A stretch of 43,202 bases of DNA from the NCBI GenBank assembly GCA_029260795.1, contig JAJDCO010000104.1:1-43202 (forward strand), given 5' to 3'. Positions within the stretch are counted from its first letter, which is position 1, and every line of letters begins with the position of its first letter. Source of the stretch: Planctomycetota bacterium (GTDB lineage Bacteria; Planctomycetota; OFTM77). The notes under the pieces are model-generated. The model worked only from the letters and a program-made list of their open reading frames with translations, was not told the DNA's origin and did not search any database. Positions 23,347-31,571 of the stretch are shown in pieces. Both the position numbers and the translations under genes were made by a program.

Positions 23347-23376
23347 CCCGGTGGACCGCCGGGCCTTACAAAGGCC
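23347..23376 (+). promoter_or_regulatory. Two mutually exclusive hairpins in the histidine kinase leader
   Basis: CCCGG-N7-CCGGG (23347-23363) and GGCCTT-ACA-AAGGCC (23362-23376) share bases, so only one can form at a time. They lie 60-90 bases before the kinase ATG, in the 331-base gap 23107-23437. They could act as a switch or be chance. I see no gene in the gap. Confidence 0.25.
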
Positions 23377-23437
23377 GAACGCTTCGCAATCCCACAATTC
23401 CCCGCTTCGCGCGCCCTGGTAAGGAGACCCCCCTCCT

Positions 23438-24406
23438 ATGTTTTGGGTTGGAGCACTCGTCTGCTTGCTCCTCATCTCATTGCTCGTTCTCGGCTTTTGC
23501 GCCCGGCTTCAGGCTCGCCTGCAGGCATTGGCGGGATCCGAGTCGACCGAGTCTTCGCATCCATCGGGACCGACGGTCCCGGGGCGTGGGTTCGGCTCGT
23601 TGCTGCATCGCCTCGGTCGACGCCTCGAGGGCCTGGAGCATCGAGTCCATCGGCTTCAGGAGCAGAACCGCCAACGAAACGACTTCGTCTCGCAGGTCTC
23701 TCACGAGCTCCGCACACCGCTGACGTCCATTCGGTCGTTTACCGAGATTCTCCTGTGTCATCCCGAAGATGCGGATCACCGGCAGGAGTTCCTCACGATC
23801 ATCCGCGAGGAGAGCGAGAGGCTGACTCGGCTCCTGGACGACCTCCTCGACCTGGCCAAGATCGAGTCCCAGCACGCCCATTTCGATCTGAAGCTGGTGT
23901 CCACGAACGAGATCGTCCGTGCTGCCGTGGCTTCGGTCCAAGCGTTGGCGAGCCAACGGTCGATCGACATCGTGATCGAAGGGGCCGAACAGTCCATCTC
24001 GGTTCGAGGCGATCGGGACAAGCTGATGCAGGTGCTGGTCAACCTGCTCTCGAACGCACTCAAGTTCTCGGACGAGGGATCCACCATTCGCGTCCAGCTG
24101 GCGGAGGCCGAGGCGGGAGAGATTCACCTCAGCGTGCTGGACTCGGGGGCGGGGATCGAGGCGGAAGACCAGGAGCGGATCTTCGAGCGATTCGAGCAGG
24201 TGCGGCGCCCTGGCCTTCGTCGCGGGACCGGCTTGGGTCTTCCGATCTGCCGCGAGATCGTCCATCGCCACGGTGGCCGCATCTGGGTCGAGAGCGAGCT
24301 CGGTCGTGGCAGCTGCTTCTCGTTCACGCTTCCGAGAAGTGAAGCGCCAGCCGAGCCACCCGGACTCGTCAGCTCTCGAAAAGCACCTTACAAGGTCACG
24401 AGCTGA
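23438..24406 (+). CDS. Sensor histidine kinase (orphan)
   Basis: The 322-residue product has one N-terminal membrane helix (residues 2-21, FWVGALVCLLLISLLVLGF) and no large periplasmic sensor. A short linker and coiled segment (RVHRLQEQNRQRNDFVSQ) lead to the HisKA domain, with phospho-acceptor H89 in SHELRTPLTSIRSF. The HATPase_c domain shows the N-box LVNLLSNALKF, G1 LDSGAGIEAEDQ, F-box RIFERFEQ and G2 GTGLGLPICREIVHRHGG, so it should be active. It probably autophosphorylates in response to a membrane-level or cytoplasmic signal. No response regulator is adjacent, so its partner is elsewhere. ATG 23438 has AAGGAG 11 bases upstream, a slightly long spacing. Confidence 0.93.
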   Translation: MFWVGALVCLLLISLLVLGFCARLQARLQALAGSESTESSHPSGPTVPGRGFGSLLHRLGRRLEGLEHRVHRLQEQNRQRNDFVSQVSHELRTPLTSIRSFTEILLCHPEDADHRQEFLTIIREESERLTRLLDDLLDLAKIESQHAHFDLKLVSTNEIVRAAVASVQALASQRSIDIVIEGAEQSISVRGDRDKLMQVLVNLLSNALKFSDEGSTIRVQLAEAEAGEIHLSVLDSGAGIEAEDQERIFERFEQVRRPGLRRGTGLGLPICREIVHRHGGRIWVESELGRGSCFSFTLPRSEAPAEPPGLVSSRKAPYKVTS

Positions 24407-24566
24407 CGCAGCTGGAGAGCCTTGGGACAGTGTCCCGCGATTCGCATTGCCCGGCGGTCGCCTAGGGACCTTTTCCCTTGGCCACCCCGGCCGGCTGTAC
24501 TAGTCTGACCGCCCACCGAGGCGCCGCCTCGGTCTGTTGCGAGCGAGCAGACGGCGAGGACCCTTC

Positions 24567-25331
24567 ATGAGACTCTCGGGGAAACGCGCACTGGTGACGG
24601 GCGCGGGCTCTGGAATCGGAGCGGCGATCGCCGAACGATTCGCGCGCGAAGGGGCCGAGGTCGCGCTTCTCGGTCGGACCGCCACGAAGCTCGAAGAGAT
24701 CGCCGGACGCATCGAGCGCAACTCCGGTCGAGCGATCATCGTTCCCGCTGATCTCTCCGATCCCGAGAGTGCGGTGTCGGCGATGGACACGATCCGCGAG
24801 GGTTTGGGCCCGATCGACCTGCTCGTCAACTGTGCCGGCACCTTCGCGGCCGGTGGAGCTCGGGACATTGGTCTCGACGACTGGGAATCAATGCTGCGGA
24901 TCAACTTGACCGCACCGTTCTGGCTCAGTCGTTGTGCGCTGTCCCACTTCGCCGAGCGAGGTGGCGGAGTGATCCTCAACATCAGCTCGACGCTCGCAGA
25001 GCGCCCCGTTCCAGCCTCCCTGGCCTACAGCGTCTCGAAGGCCGGTCTGGAGATGATGACGCGCTGCCTTGCGTTGGATCATGGCGCCGAGAACATTCGG
25101 GTCAATGCCATCAGTCCGGCGATCGTCGCCACGCCGATCCACGGCACCGCCATGCCTCCCGATGCGGTCGAGGCGATGTATGCTCACATAGCTCCCCTTC
25201 ATCCGCTTCAGCGAATCGGAAAGCCGGAGGACATCGCCGCCGCAGCCGTGCATCTCTGCTCCGATGAGGCCTCTTGGACGACTGGCTCCATCTTTGTCGT
25301 CGACGGCGGGCTCTCACTCGCCGGTCCCTGA
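24567..25331 (+). CDS. Short-chain dehydrogenase/reductase (classical SDR)
   Basis: The 254-residue product is a cytoplasmic NAD(P)-dependent oxidoreductase. It shows the cofactor motif TGAGSGIG (residues 11-18), the structural NCAG (88-91) and the catalytic tetrad N113, S141, Y154, K158 (AYSVSKAG). The C-terminal DGGLSLAGP tail is typical of the FabG-like classical type. ATG 24567 has GAGGA seven bases upstream and replaces a longer frame. The substrate cannot be read from sequence. It lies 31 bases before the nucleoside importer operon, which is followed by pterin genes. A reductase role in that pathway (sepiapterin-reductase-like) is possible, but generic FabG-type chemistry is equally likely. 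Confidence 0.92.
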   Translation: MRLSGKRALVTGAGSGIGAAIAERFAREGAEVALLGRTATKLEEIAGRIERNSGRAIIVPADLSDPESAVSAMDTIREGLGPIDLLVNCAGTFAAGGARDIGLDDWESMLRINLTAPFWLSRCALSHFAERGGGVILNISSTLAERPVPASLAYSVSKAGLEMMTRCLALDHGAENIRVNAISPAIVATPIHGTAMPPDAVEAMYAHIAPLHPLQRIGKPEDIAAAAVHLCSDEASWTTGSIFVVDGGLSLAGP

Positions 25332-25362
25332 GGACTCCCCAGCTCGCCCCAGAAGGCTCCCC

Positions 25363-26352
25363 ATGTCCACTCGACGAATCTTGCTGCTCGTTCTTCAGCT
25401 CGGAATACTCTTCTCGTTGATTCCGGCCTGCAGCAAGGAAGCCGACGACGGGTCCTTTCGTGTCGCAGTCGTCACGCCGGGGGACATCAGCGATCGTGGC
25501 TGGAATGCCGGGGCCTTTCAGGGCCTGATCCGCATTCGAGACGAGCTGGGTGCCCGCATTGCGCATGAGGTTGCCACAGGCTCTCAGGCCCAGAAGCAGT
25601 CGCTTCTCGACTTCGCCGAAGAAGGCTTCGACCTCGTCTTCGGTCACGGCTACGAGTTCCAAGAGCACTCCTTGGCCATCTGCAATCGCTACCCGAAGAC
25701 GATCTTCATCGCGACTTCCGGCAGTGAGACGCGCCCCAACTTCTCCCCCATGCGCTTTCAGATCGAAGAGGCCGCCTACGTCCTCGGATTCTTGGCGGCC
25801 AAGCGCTCGAAGTCGGGCAAGGTGGCCGCCGTCGGCGGAAAGAAGATCCCGTCGATCCAGAGCTCCCTCGAGGCGTTCGGTGCGGGCGCCCGAGCCGCTC
25901 GCTCCGACGTGGAGTTCGTGACCAGCTACGTCGGAAGCTTCGAAGACATCGCGACCGCCAAGGAGTCGACGATGGCACTGCTGGAGAGCGGTTGCGACAT
26001 GATCTTCCACAACGCGAACCTCGCGGGCCTGGGCGTGTTCAAGGCAGTTCAGCAGTACGGCCGGGGCACGCGAGCGTTCGGCTCCAACATCGATCAGAGC
26101 GAAGTCGCCCCCGACGTCATCCTCGCCAGCGCCGCACTGGGCGTCCCCGATGCGCTGGTCCAAGTCGCGACGGAAGTACGGGACAGTGCCTTCGAGCCCA
26201 GGATTCGACAGTTCGACCTTCGGCAGGGAATCGTCCAAGTCGTCTTCAACCCGCGCCTCATCGATGAGCTTCCCGACCAGCTCCGCTCCGAGATCGACGC
26301 GCTCGAGCAGCGGATCGTCGCCGGCGAGGTCACGGTGCCTTCCGGCTTCTGA
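25363..26352 (+). CDS. BMP-family substrate-binding lipoprotein of a nucleoside-type ABC importer
   Basis: The 329-residue product carries a lipoprotein signal with lipobox LIPAC (Cys23). It then has the basic-membrane-protein / PnrA fold: FRVAVVTPGDISDRGWNAGA, LVFGHGYEFQEHSLAIC, EEAAYVLGFLAAKRSKSGKV. BMP proteins capture purine nucleosides outside the membrane and hand them to two permeases. The complete transporter follows on the same strand with gaps of six bases or less, so substrate class is inferred from both sequence type and operon. ATG 25363 has a GAAGG ribosome site. The SDR gene ends 31 bases upstream and may share the transcript. Confidence 0.92.
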   Translation: MSTRRILLLVLQLGILFSLIPACSKEADDGSFRVAVVTPGDISDRGWNAGAFQGLIRIRDELGARIAHEVATGSQAQKQSLLDFAEEGFDLVFGHGYEFQEHSLAICNRYPKTIFIATSGSETRPNFSPMRFQIEEAAYVLGFLAAKRSKSGKVAAVGGKKIPSIQSSLEAFGAGARAARSDVEFVTSYVGSFEDIATAKESTMALLESGCDMIFHNANLAGLGVFKAVQQYGRGTRAFGSNIDQSEVAPDVILASAALGVPDALVQVATEVRDSAFEPRIRQFDLRQGIVQVVFNPRLIDELPDQLRSEIDALEQRIVAGEVTVPSGF

Positions 26353-26358
26353 CCACCC

Positions 26359-27906
26359 ATGAACCGCGCCCCGACGCCGCTGCTCCGCTTCGAAAACGTC
26401 TCCCGGCGCTTCGGCCCGGTCACGGCCCTCGACCGCGTGACGCTCGACGTCCGTGCTGGAGAGATTCACGCACTCCTGGGAGAGAATGGCGCGGGCAAGT
26501 CGACACTGATGCACGTCGCGGCCGGCCTCGAGCAGCCCGACGCCGGCGAGCTCTGGATCGATGGGCAGCCCCGAGAGATCGACTCACCGCGGGCCGCGGC
26601 CACGCTGGGCATCGGCTTGGTCTCGCAGCACTTTGCCCTCGCACCGGCGCTGAGCGCGGAAGAGAACTATGAGCTCGTCTGCCGCGCCGGGCGCCGGCTC
26701 TATCGACGCCGTGACCTGGAGCATCGACTCGAGCGAGACGGCCGGGTACACGGTCTCCGGATTCCCTCTCGCCGCCCGGTGGGAGAGCTGGCCGTCGGCG
26801 ACCAACAACGGCTCGAGATCCTCAAGGCACTCGGCACCGAATCACGCATCCTGATCCTCGACGAGCCGACGGCTGCCTTGACCGCTCACGAGTTCGAGGA
26901 GCTGGCGAGTGTGCTGCGTCGATGGCGCAAGACCGGTCGCGCCGTCGTCTTCATCAGCCACAAGCTCGAAGAGGTCCTCGCGCTCGCGGACCGCATCACC
27001 GTGCTCCGCCGAGGGGCCGTCGTGGGCGAGAGGATTCCGGGCGACACCGACGCGACCGAGCTGGCGAGGTTGATGATCGGAGAGACGTTGCCGCCTCCCC
27101 TCGAGCGCACGCAGTCGAAGCCGGGACCGGTCCGGCTCCGCATCGAGAACCTCCGAGCGGAGCGCGACGTCGGTCCACCTCTCGAGATACCCTCTCTCAC
27201 CATCCGGGGCGGTGAGATCTTCGGCGTGGCCGGAATCGATGGCAACGGGCAGCAAGAGCTCTTTCAGGTGATCACGGGCGAGCGGCAGAGTGAGGCGGGC
27301 CTGCTCGAGATGGACGGTGAAGACCGTCTCCAGGCGGACGTCTCCCAACGAGCCGCACGGGGCCTGGGTGCCATCCCGGCCGATCGCCATCGGCATGGTC
27401 TGATCCTCGCCATGAGCGTGGCCGAGAACCTCTGGCTGCGTGGCATCCCCGGGGACCGGCGAGACCTGCGTCCGCGATGGCTCCGCTGGCTGCCAGGGAC
27501 TCTGTCCCGCCGACGCTTGGTGGAGGCGGCGGCTCCAGTACTCGCCGAGTTCGGCATACGGGGAGAGGCGGCCGCACCGGTCAGCGAGCTCTCGGGCGGC
27601 AATCAGCAGAAGGTCGTGCTCGCTCGGGAGCTGTCGCGTGAGCCCGGCGTCTTGGTGGCCCACAATCCGACGCGCGGTGTCGACGTCCTTGGAGCGCGCT
27701 TCATCCATGAGAAGCTGCTCGATCACCGCGCCCGAGGTTCCGCGATCGTCCTGATCTCGACCGACCTCGACGAGCTGCTGCGGCTCTCCGATCGACTGGC
27801 CGTGTTGGTCGCGGGTCGATGGCGCGAGCTTCCTCCGGAAGACCGGGATCGAGACGTCCTGGGACGAGCGCTCGGAGGACGGCTCTCAGGAGGAGGCGAT
27901 GGTTGA
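26359..27906 (+). CDS. ABC importer ATPase with two nucleotide-binding domains (BMP/nucleoside system)
   Basis: The 515-residue product is a tandem ATPase like RbsA/YufO. The first half is complete: Walker A GENGAGKST (residues 41-49), the signature-position variant VGELAVGDQQRLEI, Walker B ILILDEPTAAL and switch His in VVFISHKLEEV. The second half has the usual degenerate P-loop of this class (VAGIDGNGQQEL) and keeps a good signature LSGGNQQKVVLAREL with an altered Walker B (VLVAHNPTRGVDVLG). So probably only one site is fully catalytic, as known for the family. The start ATG is six bases after the BMP gene, and the 3' end overlaps the first permease gene by eight bases. Confidence 0.95.
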   Translation: MNRAPTPLLRFENVSRRFGPVTALDRVTLDVRAGEIHALLGENGAGKSTLMHVAAGLEQPDAGELWIDGQPREIDSPRAAATLGIGLVSQHFALAPALSAEENYELVCRAGRRLYRRRDLEHRLERDGRVHGLRIPSRRPVGELAVGDQQRLEILKALGTESRILILDEPTAALTAHEFEELASVLRRWRKTGRAVVFISHKLEEVLALADRITVLRRGAVVGERIPGDTDATELARLMIGETLPPPLERTQSKPGPVRLRIENLRAERDVGPPLEIPSLTIRGGEIFGVAGIDGNGQQELFQVITGERQSEAGLLEMDGEDRLQADVSQRAARGLGAIPADRHRHGLILAMSVAENLWLRGIPGDRRDLRPRWLRWLPGTLSRRRLVEAAAPVLAEFGIRGEAAAPVSELSGGNQQKVVLARELSREPGVLVAHNPTRGVDVLGARFIHEKLLDHRARGSAIVLISTDLDELLRLSDRLAVLVAGRWRELPPEDRDRDVLGRALGGRLSGGGDG

Positions 27907-28939
27907 GACCGCTCTCCGCCTGACGCTACCGCAACATCGTGCGCGACGACTCGCCCTCGCCGTGCTCATTCCCGTCGGCCTGATGGCGCTCTTCCTCGAG
28001 CTGTCAGGATACTCGTCTCTCACGACCGCTCGGGCCCTGTTCGAAGGGGCGTTTGGAAGCGGCTACGCTTTCGAGGGGACACTGCTCCGAGCGTGCCCTC
28101 TGTTGCTTTGCGGACTCGCAGTGACGCTGTGCTTCCGCGCCGGTCTCTGGAACATCGGCGCCGAAGGGCAGCTCCTCGCCGGTGCCCTCGCGGCGGCGGC
28201 CGTCGGGACCCGGCTGACGAGCTGGCCCGTGGGGCTCCTCCTCCCCACCGCCTTACTGGCCGCCTCGTGCGCCGGCGCGCTCGTCGGAGGCATCGCCGGT
28301 GGCCTGCGGGCTTTCCGAGGAGTCCCCGAGGTCGTTTCGACGCTCATGCTCAACTTCGTTCTTCTTCAGGCCATCGGCTGGTCCGTGCAGGGTCCCCTTC
28401 AGGAGGAGTCGGGTGCCTACCCGCAGGGCGACCTCGTCGCCGTCCCATTGCCCCGTTTCGGCGACGGCCGGCTGCACGGGGGACTCGTCATGGCGTTGGT
28501 CATCACGCTCGCCTTGGAGGTTCTCCTCTTCGCCACCCGGATCGGCTTTCGCTGGAGAGCGTTCGGCTTGAATCCGGAGGCGACCCGAGCGGCCGGCGTG
28601 CGTCCTCGGCGATTGATCGTCGGCCTCCTCTTGGGTGCGGGCGCCGTGGCGGGGCTCGGCGGCGGCATCGAGATCCTCGGCGTCACCCTCCGCTTGCTCG
28701 ACGGATTCTCGCCCGGGTACGGCTACAGCGCGATCGCGGTCGCGCTGCTCGGTGGCCTTCGTCCCAGCGGTGTGCTTGTGGCCGCGTTCCTCTTCGGAGC
28801 GCTCGAGGCGGGTGCCGGCCGGATGCAGCGATTCGCCGGAGTCCCGGCCGCCATGACCTACCTGGCCGAGGCCATGATCCTGCTGTCGGTCCTCTGGGTC
28901 ACGCGACCACCGAGTCGACGATCGGGAGGCGTAGGCTGA
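27899..28939 (+). CDS. Nucleoside-type ABC importer permease 1
   Basis: This is a 346-residue inner-membrane protein of the BPD_transp_2 (RbsC/YufP) class with about nine hydrophobic segments. It includes the conserved block RAGLWNIGAEGQLLAGALAA and the coupling region AGVRPRRLIVGLLLGAGAVA with GGIEILG. It forms the translocation pore with the second permease. It starts at ATG 27899 inside the ATPase gene and stops one base before the next gene. Both features indicate tight co-expression. Confidence 0.94.
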   Translation: MVETALRLTLPQHRARRLALAVLIPVGLMALFLELSGYSSLTTARALFEGAFGSGYAFEGTLLRACPLLLCGLAVTLCFRAGLWNIGAEGQLLAGALAAAAVGTRLTSWPVGLLLPTALLAASCAGALVGGIAGGLRAFRGVPEVVSTLMLNFVLLQAIGWSVQGPLQEESGAYPQGDLVAVPLPRFGDGRLHGGLVMALVITLALEVLLFATRIGFRWRAFGLNPEATRAAGVRPRRLIVGLLLGAGAVAGLGGGIEILGVTLRLLDGFSPGYGYSAIAVALLGGLRPSGVLVAAFLFGALEAGAGRMQRFAGVPAAMTYLAEAMILLSVLWVTRPPSRRSGGVG

Positions 28940-28940
28940 G

Positions 28941-29912
28941 ATGGACGTTTCCTTGTTCATCGCCGATTCGCTCGCGGCTTCGGTCCGTCTCGGGACGCCT
29001 CTCCTCCTCGCGGCCCTCGGCGAGCTGGTGGTCCAAAGATCGGGCGTCCTCAACATCGGCCTCGAAGGGTTGATGCTGGTGGCCGCCTTCACGGGCGTCG
29101 CCACGGCAGACGTCGCTCTAGCCGGAGGCTGCTCCAACTCGACGGCCTTGGCGCTCGGCACCGGTGCGGCCCTCGCGGCCGGCTTGATCTACTCCGCCGG
29201 ATTCGCCGTGACGGCCGTTCTCTGCCGCTGGGACCAGATCGTCTGTGGGATGGCTCTGAATCTGGCAGCCATCGGCCTGACAGGAACACTGCACCGCGGG
29301 CTGTTTCTGGACCGGGGCGAGCTCCTTTCGGTGGAGACCTTCGAGCCGATCGCACTGCCGCTCCTGTCGGACATCCCGATCCTGGGCCGGCTCTTCGAGC
29401 AGAGCCTGCCGGTGTACATCGCTTACTTGGCGGTGCCGCTGGTGACTCTGCTCTTGTACCGAAGCCGTTGGGGACTGACGGTGCGTGCGGCCGGCGACAA
29501 TCCTCGAGCGGTCGATGCCTCCGGACGCTCGGTCGCCGCCGTGCGCTGCTCGGCGATCCTGTTTGGCGGTCTCTTCGGCGGCCTGGCCGGAGCGACGCTG
29601 ACGCTGGCGGATGCGAGCAGCTTCGCGGGTAACATGACGGCCGGACGAGGCTTCATCGCGCTGGCCGTGGTGATCTTCGGGCGCTGGCATCCGGGCTGGG
29701 TGGCACTGGTGGCGCTCTTCTTCGGCGCTGCCAATGCGGCGCAGTATCGCCTTCAGGCCGTCGGTCTCGACGGCGTTCCCCATCAGCTCCTCCTCGCGCT
29801 GCCGTACCTGGCAAGCCTGCTGGCGCTCGCCTGGAGCGGAGGACGACCCGGAGCGGCTCCGTCGGCTCTGGGCAAGGCGTACCGACGCAGCGAGCGGGAG
29901 CGAGAATCCTGA
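28941..29912 (+). CDS. Nucleoside-type ABC importer permease 2
   Basis: This is a 323-residue partner permease (YufQ class). The family signature RSGVLNIGLEGLMLVAAF is near the N-terminus, and the coupling loop GDNPRAVDASGRSVAAVRCS is at about 185-205. Several strongly hydrophobic helices are visible (LPVYIAYLAVPLVTLLLY; WVALVALFFGAANAAQY). It completes a four-gene importer: lipoprotein, double ATPase, two permeases. The next gene, a pterin synthase, starts 144 bases downstream; a shared transcript is possible, since I see no terminator between them. Confidence 0.94.
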   Translation: MDVSLFIADSLAASVRLGTPLLLAALGELVVQRSGVLNIGLEGLMLVAAFTGVATADVALAGGCSNSTALALGTGAALAAGLIYSAGFAVTAVLCRWDQIVCGMALNLAAIGLTGTLHRGLFLDRGELLSVETFEPIALPLLSDIPILGRLFEQSLPVYIAYLAVPLVTLLLYRSRWGLTVRAAGDNPRAVDASGRSVAAVRCSAILFGGLFGGLAGATLTLADASSFAGNMTAGRGFIALAVVIFGRWHPGWVALVALFFGAANAAQYRLQAVGLDGVPHQLLLALPYLASLLALAWSGGRPGAAPSALGKAYRRSERERES

Positions 29913-30056
29913 GCCACCCGCTCCGGCGCGGAGCACCGAGCCAGCTGCCGGCTGGCCAAGGGCCGAAGCATGCACTATTTTCGGCTGCTTGCCGCGGCCT
30001 GGGGGTCGTCCGATGGATCGGGCCACTCCGCGCCGACAGGACCAGGACTCGATCGC

Positions 30057-30494
30057 GTGACTCCGTCCGAGACGCCTCCGACCTATCTGTCCCGCCGGCT
30101 CCGATTCTCATCGGCTCACCGCTATCACCATCCGGACTTGTCCGACGAAGAGAATCGCCAAGTCTTCGGTGCCTGCAACAACCCCTATGGGCATGGGCAC
30201 AACTACGAGCTCGAGGTGACAGTGACGGGACAGGTCGATCCGGTGACCGGTATGGTCATGAACTTGGTCGATCTCGACCGAATCCTGCAAACCGAGATCG
30301 TGAAGCGCTTTGATCATCGGTTCATCAACCACGAGGTCGAAGGATTCGAGCGCACCGTGCCGACCACGGAGAATCTTGCAATCGCAATCTGGCGCCTCCT
30401 CGAAGACAAGTTGCCGGAGCACTGTGAGCTCCATCGCGTCCGCCTCTACGAGGACCCGGACCTTTACGTCGATTGTTATGGAGAGCGGCGTTGA
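30057..30494 (+). CDS. 6-pyruvoyl-tetrahydropterin synthase, eukaryote-like type
   Basis: The enzyme converts 7,8-dihydroneopterin triphosphate to 6-pyruvoyl-tetrahydropterin on the tetrahydrobiopterin route; its relatives QueD and PTPS-III do related steps. The product has 145 residues from GTG 30057. Zinc ligands H21, H46 and H48 and catalytic C40 are visible (SSAHRYHH; FGACNNPYGHGHNYELEV). The blocks LSDEEN, CNNPxGHGHNY, DPVTGMVMNL and VPTTENLAI match my recollection of animal PTPS closely, and fit poorly with QueD's shorter Cys-His motif. An in-frame ATG at 29970 adds an unlikely 29-residue extension. The stop overlaps folE's ATG (TGATG), so the two are translationally coupled. Confidence 0.9.
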   Translation: MTPSETPPTYLSRRLRFSSAHRYHHPDLSDEENRQVFGACNNPYGHGHNYELEVTVTGQVDPVTGMVMNLVDLDRILQTEIVKRFDHRFINHEVEGFERTVPTTENLAIAIWRLLEDKLPEHCELHRVRLYEDPDLYVDCYGERR

Positions 30495-31168
30495 TGACCG
30501 AGCACCGACCGACCGATCCGGCGAGTGACCTCTCGAACGAGACGACACCGCCCTCCATCGAGCTTCCGCCGCTGGAGCCCTACGAAACGAGCGAACAGAA
30601 CCGCGAGGCTCTGATGCGAGCCGTGACGGCGCTGCTCTCGGGGATCCAGGAAGATCCGAGTCGCGAAGGACTGGTAAAGACGCCACTGCGCGTGGCGAAG
30701 TCGATGATGTACCTGACGAAGGGCTACCGCGAAGACCCGGCCGACGTCATCAACGGCGCCCTCTTCGAAGAGGACTGCGAGGAGATGGTCCTGGTCAAGG
30801 ACGTCGACTTCTTCAGCCTCTGTGAGCATCACCTACTCCCGTTCTTCGGAAAGGCGCACGTCGCCTACATTCCCCACAAGAAGATCCTCGGCCTAAGCAA
30901 GGTCGCACGCATCGTCGAGATCTTCGCTCGTCGCCTCCAAGTTCAAGAACGCTTGACACAGCAGATCGCCAAGACGCTCGAGGAGCACCTTCAGCCGCGA
31001 GGAGTCGCGGTCGTTCTCGAGGGGCAGCACCTGTGCATGCAAATGCGCGGAGTGGAGCGACAGAACTCGGTGGCCGTGACGTCTTCGATTCTCGGTCTCT
31101 TCCGAACCAGCGCCGACACGCGAGCGGAGTTCATGACGCTGATCGGCCACTCGAATCGTCGTGGCTGA
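30494..31168 (+). CDS. folE: GTP cyclohydrolase I
   Basis: FolE converts GTP to 7,8-dihydroneopterin triphosphate, the first step toward folate, tetrahydrobiopterin and queuosine. The 224-residue product includes the zinc ligands C110, H113 (LCEHHLLPFFGKAHVAY) and C181 (HLCMQMRGV) and the substrate block GLSKVARIVEIFARRLQVQE. The N-terminal 35 residues are an unstructured, acidic extension, as in several GTP cyclohydrolases. ATG 30494 shares one base with the stop of the pterin synthase gene. A GTG at 30473 is inside that gene and rejected. Product and substrate of the two coupled enzymes fit directly. Confidence 0.96.
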   Translation: MTEHRPTDPASDLSNETTPPSIELPPLEPYETSEQNREALMRAVTALLSGIQEDPSREGLVKTPLRVAKSMMYLTKGYREDPADVINGALFEEDCEEMVLVKDVDFFSLCEHHLLPFFGKAHVAYIPHKKILGLSKVARIVEIFARRLQVQERLTQQIAKTLEEHLQPRGVAVVLEGQHLCMQMRGVERQNSVAVTSSILGLFRTSADTRAEFMTLIGHSNRRG

Positions 31169-31245
31169 TTCGAGCGGGCCTCGCCCGACACCGTCCTCCC
31201 CTCTGTGCTCACCGTGCCCTCGGTGAACTCTCCTTCTCCCTGGAT

Positions 31246-31274
31246 TTGCCTTTCCGGCGGCGTTTAGGTAAACC
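31246..31274 (+). promoter_or_regulatory. Possible promoter of the small KOW-like gene
   Basis: TTGCCT (31246-31251) is followed after 17 bases by TAAACC (31269-31274), 50 bases before ATG 31324. The -10 match is partial, and GTTTA-GG-TAAAC overlaps it as an imperfect dyad. Weak. Confidence 0.28.
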
Positions 31275-31323
31275 TGCTCCTCGAACGACTCCCCGGCACT
31301 CCTGCCCGAATCCCGAGGGCCTC

Positions 31324-31542
31324 ATGAAGCACAAGATCGCCGAGCTCTATCCGGAAGGTACCCGCGTCGAGATCGTCCGCGGGACCTATCGAGGCCAGAA
31401 GGGCTACGTGCTGCGACCCGCTTTCGCCGACACTCCCGACGGCTTCGAGGTCGTCGGCAAGGTCCCGATTTGGCTCGACGCACGTGACGGGATCTTCTTC
31501 ATCCCGAGCAGCTACACCAAGGCCATCAAGGTCAAGGACTGA
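31324..31542 (+). CDS. Small KOW-like basic protein, function unknown
   Basis: This is a 72-residue product from ATG 31324, with GAGGG a few bases upstream. Residues 10-30 (YPEGTRVEIVRGTYRGQKGY) read like a KOW motif, the short beta-hairpin used by NusG and ribosomal protein L24 to bind RNA or protein. The remainder is a small beta barrel-like region ending KAIKVKD. Codon use matches its neighbours and it is followed 29 bases later by pcm on the same strand. No closer family is recognised; an RNA- or ribosome-linked role is only suggested. Confidence 0.72.
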   Translation: MKHKIAELYPEGTRVEIVRGTYRGQKGYVLRPAFADTPDGFEVVGKVPIWLDARDGIFFIPSSYTKAIKVKD

Positions 31543-31571
31543 GCGCTCACGCGTCTCAAGTTGGCTGATCG

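Noticed and set aside
24567..25331. Naming the SDR gene as sepiapterin reductase
   Set aside because: It has only general SDR motifs; the pterin link is by neighbourhood alone, so it was left unnamed.
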